A stretch of 64,000 nucleotides of DNA from Reticulitermes speratus (GCA_021186555.1 JAJKFL010000006.1:38003478-38067477), one strand, 5' to 3'; shown: positions 1 to 11,457, numbered from the stretch's first letter. Made by a program: numbers and translations. Notes: a model not told the origin generated them from the sequence alone.

Positions 1-669
1 AAGCATGAAGTGCGTGTTTTCATTTTCTCTACAACTTTTATCTGAAACATTTCTCATTCTAAGAAGAATTCATCGAGATACTATCATAGATCTTTATGTA
101 AAGTACCTGTTATTCTTGTCAGATTTTAAGGAAACTTGAATTTTCTCGACATATTTTGAAAAATCCTGAAATATAAAATTTCATGAAAATCCTTTCAGTG
201 GGAGCCTTGTTGATCCATGCGGACGAACATACATGACGAAGTTAACCCTCGCTTTTCGCAATTTTGCGAATGCGCCTAAAAATTCATAGCGTTTGTATCC
301 GGAAGCCAAGGGGGACTTTCTTTAGAGCTTCCAGAAACTGTTCATACTACGACTGTCACCGTGTCAGCTTAAACAACGTCACTCGCTGACTAATAAAACA
401 GCATTTATTTTATTTTACGCGTTAATTTATATTAATTAAATTCTGTAGATCAGTTTGTTCAAAATAACGATTTGTTACAATAAACATATACGTTGAAACA
501 CACCAGAACGGCATTATTCTCAGTCCTTCCCGAGTCACTTTACACGGTCAAGCTCTCGTATCCTCTCACCTAATCCCATTTGACGATAAATATCCCGTGC
601 ATTTGGTACAGCGACATCGATTAACCCCGCACGCACAACTAGATTAAATTGAGCATACCTTTTCCATAG
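1..669 (+). other. Intron or upstream sequence of transporter gene
   Basis: No coding exon or recognisable repeat could be read here. The stretch ends in a plausible splice acceptor (TTTTCCATAG, AG at 668-669) immediately before the first transporter exon, so at least its 3' part is intron. The 5' exons of that gene are presumably outside the window. The short open frames here match nothing I know. Confidence 0.5.
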
Positions 670-817
670 GTGTGGCAGACGACCTTTGTCAATGGGATCT
701 GGACTAGGAATGGCGATGTGCATGATGGGACTGGGACTGCATCGTCAGATGACCGTGGAATCTGAGACAGGGAGAAGGCTGGCCTGGCTGCCACTCTTGT
801 TGATGTTTGTCTATATC
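670..817 (+). CDS. Sugar transporter (Tret1-like), penultimate exon
   Basis: Internal exon of a major-facilitator sugar porter. It opens after acceptor AG at 668-669 with the last base of a split codon and then reads C-GRRPL, the charged GRRP loop motif that follows TM8 in this family. A glycine/methionine-rich helix comes next (GSGLGMAMCMMGLGL), then a polar loop and the start of another hydrophobic helix (WLPLLLMFVYI). It ends on a codon boundary at the canonical donor GTAAGT (818). The next exon at 2581 begins in phase 0 and continues the helix as VSAAMGFLLIPW. Insect Tret1-type proteins carry trehalose or glucose across the plasma membrane. Which paralogue this is, and its exact substrate, cannot be told from about a third of the protein. 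Confidence 0.8.
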
Positions 818-2580
818 GTAAGTACAGTTATAAATCATTCTGGTAAACCCTGTACTGTTCTACTGCTTCATTACATTTTATAGCATTTTAAGACTATTAT
901 CAAGCACAGCTTTTTAACTCATTTCTAAGCACACAGTTTAACACCTTGTAAATCACTCTACGTATATTACCGCATGTGAGTCACACCCTGGCTGTCAGGG
1001 CTACAGCGCGTGTTCTCTGTGAGGTACGTGATGAGGCACAAGAAACAGTTGAATAGAGGACACATCTGTCATGATTACGAGGTGCGTTTACTGTGAGGTA
1101 AGTGCTGGCGTGAAAGAAACAATTCACTGTTGATCACGTAATACATAGTACATTCTCTGTGCAGTACGAGTTATACTGTGTAAAACGCGGCAGGCAGATT
1201 AAAAATAGCCATCAAGTATGGCAATCATGTTGACTGCTACCATACTTGTTTGGGTGGCAGTACCAGATAGGCAGCAGAAAGGCAGGTTTAATTTAAAGAC
1301 GAATGCAAGCGGACTGCGTTGCTAGGAAGTCATTATCGATTGTCAAGCTGTTACAACAATATGGATAAATTTGTAGTACGTTTTGTAAAAACTGAAAGGT
1401 ACATTAAAAGTGTTTATACTTGAGTGATGATAGTGCGTGGTATGTTTGGCGTATATGAAAATGAGAATTTTATTTCATGGGCTGTTGATTATGGTAATTG
1501 TTTTGTAAGGGGTTAAAAATTGCTAGGACGTAATCAGCCATGCAAATGATTATGAAAGGATCAACCATAATGTTTAGCCTAATCCTCAGAGTCATGATAC
1601 ATTGCCTATTGAGATTACTGAATCCCAGTTGCAGGAATACTGCTTGAATATTGTGCCAGCCCTCTAAAACGGGCACGTGATACTGCAAGTAATAAAATGA
1701 TATAGCATGTTTCACTGATAAGATTGAATGTATATTACAAAACAAAGGAGGTAGTATAATTTGTTACCAGCACACGACATCGCAAATGCTTCTTGAAGTT
1801 ACTTTCCTTACGTAAACCCCAGAAAATAGTTGATTAATAAACCGAAAGTTATCGACATGTGTATAAGTATTGTTATTGTTGTAAAAATGTGTGCTTTTCA
1901 TGGAAATAAAGTTGTTTTAGAACAAATCCCTGGGTAAGCATGAACACAAACATCAGAGTGGCCTGAGAGGGGAAGAAACGTAAGATGAGTAGAGGAAATA
2001 AGTGTGTGAAAATTGTATCAAAAGGAAAGCCAGTAACAATGCAGCTGTATATAAACTGATAAGCATCATAATACAGCTTTTGTTAGAAATATTTTTAAGT
2101 TCACCTTTTAATGTAGTAGTGAACTGGTGTAATGAAATACGTAGAAAACAACACGACATGTCGTCATAATTTGTTTCATTATTCTGTAACGTAATGTCAC
2201 TGTCTCTGCACACCAGTGATTGAAATCTCTGCTCGGAGACCGGCCACTCTGATCGAGTATTTCGTGGTTTTATTCAGTCAAATACCGGAATTATGCCTGG
2301 AATTAGACCACGACAAATTTCCTTCCACATTATTTGTAATTATTCACTAAACCTCCTGTCATTGTAAAGTATGTCTTAAATAATTAAAGCATTTTTGCGT
2401 AACTAAGAAATAAACAAAAAAATACTTTCATTTGCGGTGTTTACAACTCTGATTTTGTTAATTATCAACATTTATATGCGGTAAATAGAAGAAAATACCA
2501 ATGAGATATGGCAAATCCCATTTTAACTTTGTATGGCCTCGTCCTGAGCAGACATGTGGATAACTTTAAATTTCTTGCAG
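818..2580 (+). other. Intron between the last two transporter exons
   Basis: A 1763-base intron bounded by donor GTAAGT (818) and acceptor TTTCTTGCAG (ends 2580). It is AT-rich, with no coding signal I trust. A SINE-like fragment lies at about 2225-2340. Confidence 0.75.
2225..2340 (+). repeat. SINE-like 3' fragment in intron
   Basis: The stretch (GATCGAGTATTTCGTGGTTT followed by a tract ending TTTCCTTCCA) has the look of the conserved tail of insect tRNA-derived SINEs, with paired CCGGAAT and GGAATTA segments. No A/B box head is visible, so it would be a 5'-truncated copy. This is family resemblance from memory and was not searched. Confidence 0.3.
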
Positions 2581-2916
2581 GTTTCAGCTGCCATGGGGTT
2601 CCTCCTCATCCCGTGGGCGATGCTGGGAGAGGTGTATCCTACGGAAGTGGCAGGTTTCGCCTGTGGCGTCACAACATGTTTGGGAAACTTATTCGCTTTT
2701 GCTTCAGTTAAGCTGTTCCCGACTCTGGTGGTGTTCACGGGCGGGACCATAAGCAGCAAAGCTATAAGTTGCACAGAGGGTGTATTCTATTTTTATGGAG
2801 GTATTACTTGTGTTGCTGTGTTGTTCATTTACTTATACCTGCCTGAAACCTTCAGAAAAACACTTCAAGAAATTTCAGATGGTTTCTCAAAACCTGGTAT
2901 GAAGATATTAAACTGA
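2581..2916 (+). CDS. Sugar transporter (Tret1-like), terminal exon
   Basis: Last coding exon of the sugar porter, about 111 codons to TGA at 2914-2916. It carries the helix-10/11 signature PWAMLGEVYP, helices 11 and 12 (for example VFYFYGGITCVAVLFIYLYL) and the cytoplasmic family motif PETFRKTLQEI, equivalent to PETKGKTLEEI in characterised porters. The tail after the motif is short (ISDGFSKPGMKILN). The acceptor is TTTCTTGCAG and the phase matches the exon at 670-817. No frameshift or stop interrupts it, so the gene looks functional. Earlier exons with TM1-8 must lie upstream of position 1. A possible AATAAA lies near 3407, after a SINE insertion, and I cannot confirm it as the poly(A) signal. 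Confidence 0.82.
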   Translation, partial: VSAAMGFLLIPWAMLGEVYPTEVAGFACGVTTCLGNLFAFASVKLFPTLVVFTGGTISSKAISCTEGVFYFYGGITCVAVLFIYLYLPETFRKTLQEISDGFSKPGMKILN

Positions 2917-3122
2917 CGCTTTCTTTGAATATCCACAAGTCAAGTCACACGGTATTATTTGGTACACACTCACGTCTTGCAAATGGTCTCTCCACAGTTT
3001 TGTAAATTACTGAAGTCAAGCGACCCGTCTCCAAGGAAACTCTAGGAAGTGGTTAAGCTACTGACATACCTAAGCCAACTACTTTATTTTCTCTCTTCAT
3101 AATACCCATAAAAATTAAGCGT

Positions 3123-3390
3123 TGTCTGCATAGTGACTAGACTGCAGGCTGGACGGTCCAGGGTTCAAATTCCGACAGGGGCAAGGGATTTATCTTTTCT
3201 CAAAAAAGGTCCAGACCGGCTCTGGGGCCTATCCAGCATCCTATTCAATGGTACAGGGGGCTATTTACCCTGGAGTAAGGTGGTGGGGGTGGGAGGCTGA
3301 CTACTTACCTCCACCTAGTGCCTGGGTTAAGAATGGGTTAGACCTTCACTCACCCTATAAGCTTTCATGGCGTGTGTAGTAATAATCGTA
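3123..3390 (+). repeat. tRNA-derived SINE, family A, copy 1
   Basis: The head reads like a tRNA promoter: an A-box-like segment (CATAGTGACTAGACTG) and a B box (GGTTCAAATTCC) near 3164. The body is shared with the copies at 18256-18735, 35513-35795 and 48445-48705: the CCAGACCGGCTCTGGGGCC block, a GTACAGGGGGC block, the ACCTCCACCTAGTGCCTGGG block and an end near TTCATGGCGTG. Sharing across four loci in both orientations is the main evidence. It lies just downstream of the transporter stop, on the same strand. Confidence 0.8.
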
Positions 3391-3827
3391 ATTCCCATTT
3401 TTCAAAATAAATTCCTCAGATCTGACACTAACTTCCTTTCTTTACGACTGACCCATAATTTTTGTTGTCGTTCAAGACGTTAAACTACACATGGTGAAAC
3501 AAGTAACTGGAACGCGATACTACCAACACATTCGTATGATATGTAGCAAAGCTCTGTTACAGTGTCTGTTATGAACAGTGTTGTTGTCCTTTCATAGTTT
3601 AAAGAACTAGGAACGTACCCGTACAGGCACAACAGATTACAGGTAACGATCTACGGCAGGGACCCTCAAGTGCGGCTACTAGTGACATCTCGTGCAGCCA
3701 CCTGCTACTGTCTCGATTAATGGGTAAACTATCTTTGTTCATAACCCCTCCCCTCTCTCCTACACTTTTTCACATAAATGTACCCCATAAGTTCTGTAAA
3801 TTCGTAGGCTGATTTTATGTGTATATG
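3391..3827 (+). other. Intergenic, nothing recognised
   Basis: No exon, repeat unit or RNA gene could be supported in this stretch. Confidence 0.5.
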
Positions 3828-4369
3828 AGGCTCCTTTTCCACGAGCGGTTTTTAGCAGCGGCAGCACTGCTAGAGATGCATTGGTTCAAACGCACGTATT
3901 TCCACGAGCGTGCTGCAATGTCCGCAGCGCTCCTGTCAAGGTCACGGCGCTGCTGTGTGAGAGGCATTGCGAATAGTGCCGTTTCCAGTTATCAGGAGCG
4001 GCTCTACCACGCGTTGCTCTGAGCGGGAAATTGCTGTTATGTCATCTGGTAGAGACTTCTCTAAAACTGTCGAAGCACTCAACTTTTGATTCATTTGACA
4101 CGGAATCATTTATTACCAAATGAGAGTAGCTGTCAGACATTTGGGACTCCAGATCGTCTTCTTACAGCAATAAACATGACAAATCCTAAGCATGGGGAGT
4201 CATTGTGCAAGAAATTTATTGAAAACGCTTTCTTCTTTTTATAAATTCTCGTGTGCAACAGGGGAAACGTAAAAACTTCCTCCTCTATGATGTCCATCAC
4301 CTCTACTGACTGCTGAGGGGGGGGGGGGGGCAGCTAAGAACGGCAGCGCCGTTCGTGGAAAAGATGCCT
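3828..4369. mobile_element. MITE with about 20-bp terminal inverted repeats
   Basis: The left end AGGCTCCTTTTCCACGAGCG is matched in inverted orientation by the right end at 4346-4369 (GTTCGTGGAAAAGATGCCT), with two or three mismatches. The interior is GC-rich, with repeated GCAGCGCTCC/GGCAGCAC-like words, and contains a G14 run at 4317-4330. There is no coding capacity beyond a chance 67-codon frame. The target-site duplication is not clear, so I do not assign a superfamily. Confidence 0.6.
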
Positions 4370-6037
4370 ACTTTTGTTTTTCGGTTAAATGTGGATGAAC
4401 GTACAGTGCACAGATTACTACTACCAGATAGGTAACTGCAATGCTATTGGTAGGAAACGTGGGGCCGAGTCTATTGTCCTGCCATCTATGCGTCGTTCAC
4501 AAGTACCACAAGGTGTTAGTAGCAATCGGTGGCAATATCCCAGTCGGTAAAGTTGACTACTATTCGGCCCTCAATATCCCACCCACCCTTTCGCCACTGT
4601 CATACAGATAATTTTCACTTGACATGGTTCAGCAGCAGCATGAAATAATGTCCTGTACAATAGGTCATATCATAGATATTTCATTCATATGTATTTATTA
4701 TCCCTGCACTGAAATCTACTCAGCTAGAGAGTATGTTAATGTTCACACTTTTAACTTCCACTTCTAACACATCAATATTGAATGTAGGACAAGATATAAA
4801 GAAACTAAAAATTTTTTATTCTTCAAAAAAGGGCAGTAAGGTATACCGCAGGGTTAAAACATTTAGAATTGTGTAGAAAGAGTTTCAGTCATCTAAAGAT
4901 ATTAACAGTGTATTTTTTATACATTCAAAAGACAATCTTATAAGTAATAGAAAAGTCTAACTGTACTGTAAATAAACATGTACATACACGTAACACAAGA
5001 AATAGTCTTTATTATATCTATCTATCATCATCAATCATATCTATCTATCTACATCTATCTATTATCTTAAACTATACAAGCAAAGGTATATGTTGTATAT
5101 ACAATAAGATTATACAATAAACACAGCTGTACTTTTGTTATGTATAATACAGATTCACATCCTATATCACTGTATTTTCATCTACAGGATGAATGAAAAA
5201 AGTGATTGATGTATAACATCAAACAGTGTATATTCAGTTCAATTCAATGCAATTTATTTCATCTTCAAGCAGATCCACAACCATTGGATATAGAATGTGT
5301 CACATAATTATCATGTTCAAATCTTCTCCAGAATCAAGTCAATAAATATAATAAAAGATAATACAATAAAATCATCATGAATAAATATAGAATTATTTTC
5401 AGTTAAAATTATAATGCTTAGAATGTATGTATAAAAATATAAATGAAATTATATATATATATATATATATACATAGACACACAGATACACGTAATATATA
5501 CCATAGATATTTAAACAATCAAGTATAAATTAAAAATTCTTGAATACAATATCATTAATTTTCATAATATACACAATATATACAGACACCAGCTGAAGTG
5601 GGTAACCTGAACATAGCAATAGTCTGTAAAAAGTAATGCCAGTTAATTTTTACCTATACATGTAAAAGTATGAACAATAATGTGTGCGAGATAGAAAGGA
5701 GGTTCATACAGAATTCTCAGTTGCGATGTACTCTTGCCAACATGACAAACTCTATAGAGGAATTCTGAGACATATGTAGGTCAATGTAAATTAGGGCTTC
5801 TTCCACTGCCGGTCTACACAAGCTTCTCATAGATGTCACATTCTCCAAGTGATGTAATGTCTAACGATGCTCACATCAGTGGTAGCCACACACTTTCAGA
5901 CTGCATGGTCTGTTTCACGTGACGGAACAAACTTGATACGTGCAGGAGACCAGAACTGTTCATTGAGAGGTCACACAGCTGCTGTGTACCACCTCACTTA
6001 GTAGGCAAAAGTTAAGAGGCATTAATTTATTACAGAC
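4370..6037. other. AT-rich intergenic with microsatellites
   Basis: Contains a CTAT/ATCT microsatellite at about 5010-5075, a TA run at about 5449-5470 and a probable LINE tail at 5230-5345. No gene is recognised. The 3' flank of the P-like element should lie in 5600-6037, but I could not find its terminal repeat by eye. Confidence 0.5.
5230..5345 (-). repeat. LINE 3' tail fragment
   Basis: Read on the - strand it gives GACACATTCTATATCC ... GGATCTGC ... GAAATAAATTGCATTG. This is the pattern of the 3' ends of jockey/CR1-type LINEs elsewhere in this window (38205-38303, 45780-45900): a 'GGATC..' block followed by an AATAAAT-type simple tail. Only the end is present. Confidence 0.4.
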
Positions 6038-8876
6038 CTACTGATGTGACAGAATCTTCATCTTTCTCTTAGTTGCCCTCTGCCTGACTGCTTCACTTAA
6101 CAACTGATTTGTTCGCTTACACCACCAAGGAATGGCAATTCTGGCGACATCAACAGCAATGCCATCCACCAATTCTTGGTAATGAAGTGAACAACCAGCA
6201 GACCTGATCCAGTCAAAGTCAACCTTGCTCTCGATGGCAGCTGTGACATGCTGTTCGACTGAACTCAAGTGAGCCACATCTGCCATCATATCTTCCAGAA
6301 GAGTGACAGATGTTCCTACAGTTTCTACCAGCTTCTCAGAAGGGTAGGTGAGAGACTGTTTTGTATCACTGTACTCTTTGAAATATATGAAGGCATTGTG
6401 TGATAACAATACTTGAGATGTCAGACATGCCTTGCATGCATCACAGTTGACAACACGAAGCAGCTTTTTGGCAATGAAACCACTGACATATGCTACTGAC
6501 ATTTTCATGTTACCAGCACGTACAGCAGCTCTCACTTCCTGTTGTACTTGCTTCGCAACAAGAAAACTGTCATCAACATTATCATGGGTTTCCCCAATGT
6601 GACTTGTGGAAGGATCAGGTGTAGAAGCATCAGGTCCCCTGAGTAACGAATGTAGGTTGTCCAGGAGACTAACACCATCTTCCTCGCAGTTAGTGCCACA
6701 TAGCCCTCTAAATGCAAGGCCATTGATGATGCTAGTTTTCAGGGCATCTACAAACTGTCCCACAGTTGGGTTATTGTTTGACCCACAATGCAAACGAATA
6801 GCACCAAATGTGTTCTCAAGGGGATCTTGATTCAGCCTTCGGGTCTCAAGATAGGCAAACCCCGCAGATTTCAAGGTCCTCCACACATGCTGGGCAGCTA
6901 CAATGTCAATGAGCCACCCAGTCTGTGTTGGAGGTGGTCGTTTGAAGGCAGGTTTGCCATCCTTGAGAAAGATCCAGCTGCTTACCCTCATACTTGCCTT
7001 GGTCCAGTGACCTATATGAGGACTCTTATCGCTAAGTGGACCCCACAGTTCCTTCCCTGTGTCAGCACCAGACACACCGTTCAAACTGTCAAAGAGCTTA
7101 TCAACTTCCCCAATGAAGGTGGCAGTAGCCAGGTATGTGCTGCTCAACATTCCCAAAAGAATCAGTAAAATAATAAAGCTAGGGCCTTGTTACAGAATTC
7201 ATTGTTACATTAATATTAGAATAACACAGTAATCAGTGCACAGAAACTGGGAGAAAATAAAGTTCTTTTTTTTCGGCTGATCACAAGTACATTTTGGGGA
7301 GAAGAAGTTGGAAAAATTGTCTTCATGTAACCAATGCCTTAAAAACAGTGCATTACAAATAACTGAATGCAGTGAAACATTTCTTACCTGCACATACGAG
7401 GCTATGCAGACTTGCTACTACAGTGTGGCTCAACACTTGTGCAGCCAGCTCACCTTCATTGCATTCTGCCCCACAGGGTTCAGGTGTGTGTCTGTAAGCT
7501 TATACAGTTGTCGGAGTGGATGCGGTTTGTCAAACTTGTACACATTCAAAATGTGTTCCCACTTAGCTATAACAGGAAGCTGATTGTCCAGAGGCTCAGA
7601 CTTCAACTGCACATCATACTTATGGAATAGGTTTCGGGTACATTTCAGGAGGTGTGGAGGATCAAATACTGTCGCAATTTCTTTATTATGAAACTTGAAG
7701 AATGCTTGTTTCAGAAGCACCCAACAATTTCAAGGCCTTGACATTGTTGGCACCCATGTCACAGACAGTGGCAACAACTTGCAGTCCAGCATTCTGACAA
7801 GCATCAAGAACCTCCTTCAAAAATTGCGTAAGCATCTCAGCCTTAGTGCTTCCGCGACTAAAGTAGTAAGCCACTGGTTGCTTCCACTTTTGATGCAGGC
7901 CACTGACCATGAAAACCAGAGCATGATTTGCAATGTTGCTTGTCCTGCCCTGGCTTCCAAAGTCCTCAAAACCCTCTATGCAGCCCAATTTCTGCTTAAA
8001 GCACAAGTTTTCTCTGATTGACATTTCATCAAACATCAGAATACAATAACGATCTTTATCAGACATTGTCTGCGCAGAGTGTTTGAGTGCACCAAACACA
8101 TGGGCATTAATGCCTGCCGTGAAGTGAACAGTGACAGACTGCAATGTTCGTCTAGATGGAAGGGGGAAGAGCGTCTGCAGAAGGATGTAGGATTTGGGAC
8201 TGCGTTTCAGTAGGGCCAGAGCCAACACTTTGTCTTCAAAATTCCACCTCCTGCCCTTGGGCTTCTGCCTACTGTTCCGAATAACTCCTGCCAATAACCT
8301 GGCAGCCTCTACAGACAAAGAAGATGCAAGCTTCTGCATCACTGGATCCCTATCCAGATCACAGACATCTTTCAACTTTTTTGCTTTGCATTGCTTTTTC
8401 AATTTACATAGCGCACTCCCCTGCTTCTGAATATGTTCATACATTTTCCTTTTTCTAGGTGTCAATTCTGCAACTGTTGCCAAATTAATTTCTTTTAGTA
8501 CAGAATGCCTTGCTCTAGGCTTTGAGGAAGAACTTTGATGACTGATACATCTGAGTTCTCCATCACAAGCATTAGGATTTACAGGGCTCAAGGAACAAGA
8601 GGTTTCTTTCACTGCTAAAGTTCTGCCTGCTGGTGGTGGTGTTTGGAACCCAGGGATTTGATGAGAAGTTGAAGGACTGTCTGCATGGACAGGCATAGGA
8701 GTTTTAGTGGAGGACACAGACGCCTTGCCGTAGGTTCTGGTGGGTGGTAGGACATGGAGGTTATCTTCAGGGGTTAAATTTGTGGGCAAGGAGTTCAGAG
8801 AAGGGTTATAATAGGAAGATTCCGAAGGTTGTGGGATTGAATGTGAAAATGAATCTGAGCCATGTGGAACTGCCAC
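6038..8876 (-). pseudogene. P-like (THAP9-type) transposase, catalytic part
   Basis: Cut-and-paste transposase of the P superfamily with an RNase H-like core. The main frame runs from 8876 through a basic linker (PRKRKMYEHIQKQ) into the core: ILMFDEMSI with Asp at 8030-8028, then ATVCDMGANN with Asp at 7759-7757. At about 7720-7726 the frame shifts and continues as the conserved VFDPPHLLKCTRNLF. A second 1-base loss near 7449 moves the frame to AAQVLSHTVVASL, which ends at donor GTAAGA (7387). The last segment, 7156-6038, has ETRRLNQDPLENTFG with the catalytic Glu at 6817-6815 and closes at the stop at 6038. All three candidate acidic residues survive, but two frameshifts plus the stop in the DNA-binding part mean this copy cannot encode one protein. 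The acceptor before 7156 is unresolved. Confidence 0.85.
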
Positions 8877-9376
8877 TTTGTTCAGGCGTACCCTTTCAGA
8901 AGTGCAGAAATCGCTCTCTGCAAAATGTTTGCTTTACAAAAAATATTTGTACAGCATTTTTGCAGAGTCGATACTGCATGGCTGCCCGACGTTCTCCGCC
9001 CATACTTTGGCTCTGAAAAGAAAAAATGAAAGTACATTACATTACATATGTTTGGGAATTTAATGTTAATGGGATACATTTAAATTGCATTCTCCTAGTA
9101 TTAATGACTTACACATTTCCTATTAGGAATGCACAGTGCACATGTGACTGGTCTTCTTTATTGTAACGCCGTGTAACCCTGCACAGTCCACTGGACTGCA
9201 ATTGACATTTTCACATTTCCTTTTTACACATACGTACTATATTAAATGAGATCTGCTTATATTACGATATTGCATGTGACATACCGTATCGGATTCGTAG
9301 GAAATCTGAAGAATCGTACACCGTCTTTGTGCGTCGATGTACATCTTGCCGCGTGGCACTTGTTCCGCCTGGCCAT
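8877..9376 (-). pseudogene. THAP zinc-finger exons of the P-like transposase
   Basis: Exon 1 begins at ATG 9376-9374 (MARRNKCHAARC) and holds the first two Cys ligands of a C2CH THAP finger and the RFFRFPTNPIR segment. It ends at donor GTATGT (exon end 9285). A 272-base intron leads to acceptor TTTTCAG, and exon 2 starts at 9012. The split codon rebuilds Arg, and the frame reads on as AKVWAENVGQP, the expected Trp-containing THAP helix. Further on, the C-x2-H ligand pair should follow as Cys-Ser-Lys-His-Phe, but the Cys codon is a TAA stop (8936-8934). The frame then continues as SKHFAESDFCTSERVRLNK-VAVP, the normal end of a THAP domain including the AVP box. The domain would bind transposon ends, but here it is interrupted at a zinc ligand. 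Confidence 0.8.
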
Positions 9377-10450
9377 TTTGCTGAAAGAAACAGAATACAA
9401 CGCGATACAGTACGTACATCTCAAAATTACACGGCCCATCATGTAGGATTAAGCTAAGCTTTCATAAATTCAAATCTTACCGTTCCACAGACGCTGGAGA
9501 ATCTGTAGTAATCTGTGCTGGAGAATACATAACACACGATGTAATCAACACACAACGATACTATCTAGACGCTGAAAGCAAAATCCACAGACGAAAGAGA
9601 ATAAATAATCAATTCAAATTATTCTTGCACCAATCTATTGGAGGCATGAGCCGTTACAATCACAGGTCATAATGAAAGGTTGGCGCTTCTTTGTGATTGG
9701 TCCAAAATATCACGTGGCATGGTAACTTCTTCCGACTTTGTGCGACATCTGTTATGATTAATAGTAGATATTGTAGTTGTCGTTCTTGACGAGTATGATG
9801 TGCACAACGGTAAGATGTCGCGAATGCATGCTTCCCCTTCCCCAATCCCAGTTTCTCCCCCCTGGTACAGTGAGCCTGTTCTCCTACGTCGCCGTAAAGT
9901 AAGGGGGCCACAGCTTCTTCGCGCTTGGATTTAAATTTTAAATTAGTAATAATCTTTGACATTTTAAGCTCTCACAGCCGTGTTATTGAAGATTCCAAGT
10001 TTTGTGGTATGTTACGCCGTGTCAACTTATAGATAAATACCGACGTTCGGAGGAATCGTCGTGTCTTCCTAACGGTGGTGTCTTCTTACCAGTCGACACG
10101 GCGTGTCATCCCAGAGATCTACTCTTCAACAATACTCTTCCTACAGAATTTGTTTGACTTGTGGAAGGCTCTGTTTTAAGCCACGTACCACCGGAAGCGT
10201 TGTTTTTAAATCTAGATAACCCTGTCTTGAGCTCTCCATCCACAAGCTGTAATGAATTTATATCACTGTAATTGATTGCGATAATCGTTATAGTGTAATA
10301 ATGGACAATACGAGGCCTAACAATTGAGTTATTAATGACACATTTGACAAATTACAAATAGCCAAGTCCTTAAAGAAGATGGGTAGTGCTGAAATAAAAA
10401 GTTATAACTGTGACTCCTAAATATATACCACATGGTACTAGTGTATAATG
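9377..10450. other. 5' flank of P-like element and intergenic
   Basis: No gene recognised. It should hold the promoter and the missing terminal repeat of the P-like element. A short inverted pair (CGCCGTGTCAAC near 10017 and GTCGACACGGCG near 10093) is visible but I cannot tie it to the element. The last four bases before 10451 (AATG) are the target duplication of the LTR element. Confidence 0.5.
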
Positions 10451-11009
10451 TGTTGCATATATCTGTTATATTACGGATGTTTCTTACATTATATATATAT
10501 ATATTATAGTAACTAAGGCAACGACATTGCATTGATGCAGTACCTTCTGTACTTTGTCCGTATCATCGGACCTTATCACTTGCTAATTAGTACTTTCTCA
10601 TCATACGCCTCTTTGCATTCGCTTTGCCCAATGTTTGTAACTGCTTATCTGTTATTCTTCCTGGAATTATGGAGCCCACCGTGTGACTCCTTGCAGACGC
10701 ACAGTCACATGTGGAGGAGTAACGAATACTCCTACGCACAGACCACACACAAGCCTGTCTGATAAAACGTCTGACGCCTGAAAGGGCGGATTCCCGATCC
10801 TACCGTTGATCCAGACAGTCTGTATAAGTTGCTGCGAGGCCTTCCCGGCCTGTTTTCTGTAAATACGGCCTATTGTAATTAAAGTGCCTGGAACCTGGTA
10901 CAACGAGTTTGTTTCAAGCATCCCTCACAACCTATACGAACCCTATTCCGGTGGAGCAACATCCACGATACGCCTCACCGGCCTTCTCCGAAATTTCGGG
11001 GATACAACA
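10451..11009 (+). repeat. 5' LTR
   Basis: 559 bp, TGTTG...CAACA, and matches 17237-17797 almost base for base. It contains a TA microsatellite at about 10488-10506 and an ATTAAA near 10878 that could serve as poly(A) signal. As 5' LTR it would drive transcription of the element. Confidence 0.95.
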
Positions 11010-11010
11010 C

Positions 11011-11027
11011 TGGTGTCAGATTGTGGT
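11011..11027 (+). other. Primer binding site, probably tRNA-Leu
   Basis: TGGTGTCAGATTGTGG starts two bases after the LTR. The first ten bases complement the CCA end of animal tRNA-Leu (CAA-type, ending TCTGACA plus CCA); the rest matches partly. The identification is from memory of tRNA-Leu 3' ends. Confidence 0.6.
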
Positions 11028-11222
11028 GTGAAGGAGGCCGCAGCTTGAACCTACTACGGGTAGTAAAGGAGGCCGCAGCTTGAACCTACTACGGGTGTGA
11101 AGGAGGCCGCAGCTTGAACCTACTACGGGTAGTAAAGGAGGCCGCAGCTTAAACCTACTACGGTTGTGAAGGAGGCCGCAGCTTGAACCTACTACGGGTG
11201 TGAAGGAAGCCGCAGCTTGAAG
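11026..11222 (+). repeat. Six tandem 34/35-bp leader repeats
   Basis: The unit contains GAGGCCGCAGCTTGAACC, repeated six times with alternating GTGTGAAG and GTAGTAAAG junctions. It lies in the untranslated leader between primer site and gag, where packaging signals usually sit. The last unit degenerates (GAAGCCGCAGCTTGAAGC). Confidence 0.9.
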
Positions 11223-11457
11223 CTAGCAGCGGAGCCGCGAAACGTGACGCCGTACATATCGCAGGCAGCGCCGTATCGAGAACCAGCCAGAGAGCAGTCC
11301 AGCAGAGCAGTGGCGGGGCCACAGCTAGCCGAGCGAGGTTGCAATTGGTGGTGATACGAAGGGAGTAGGTGCCGAGGTGCCAAGACGAGGGTAGCGAGAA
11401 TCTACGTGGGTGCACCACTGCATAATTCAAAAGGGGTGAGTCTTTACTCAACTAACC

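Noticed and set aside
3123-3390. Possible tRNA gene from the A/B-box-like words
   Set aside because: No cloverleaf can be folded and the segment continues into a repeated SINE body. The same applies to 35513, 44490, 48445, 51838, 61455 and 63860.
7430-7454. GTGAGC at 7453 as a real intron donor in the P-like gene
   Set aside because: The conserved transposase sequence continues directly after it in another frame, so a 1-base deletion explains it better.
10013-10104. Short inverted pair CGCCGTGTCAAC / GTCGACACGGCG as terminal repeat of the P-like element
   Set aside because: Both halves lie on the same side of the transposase, so they cannot be its two ends. No partner was found near 5600-6037.
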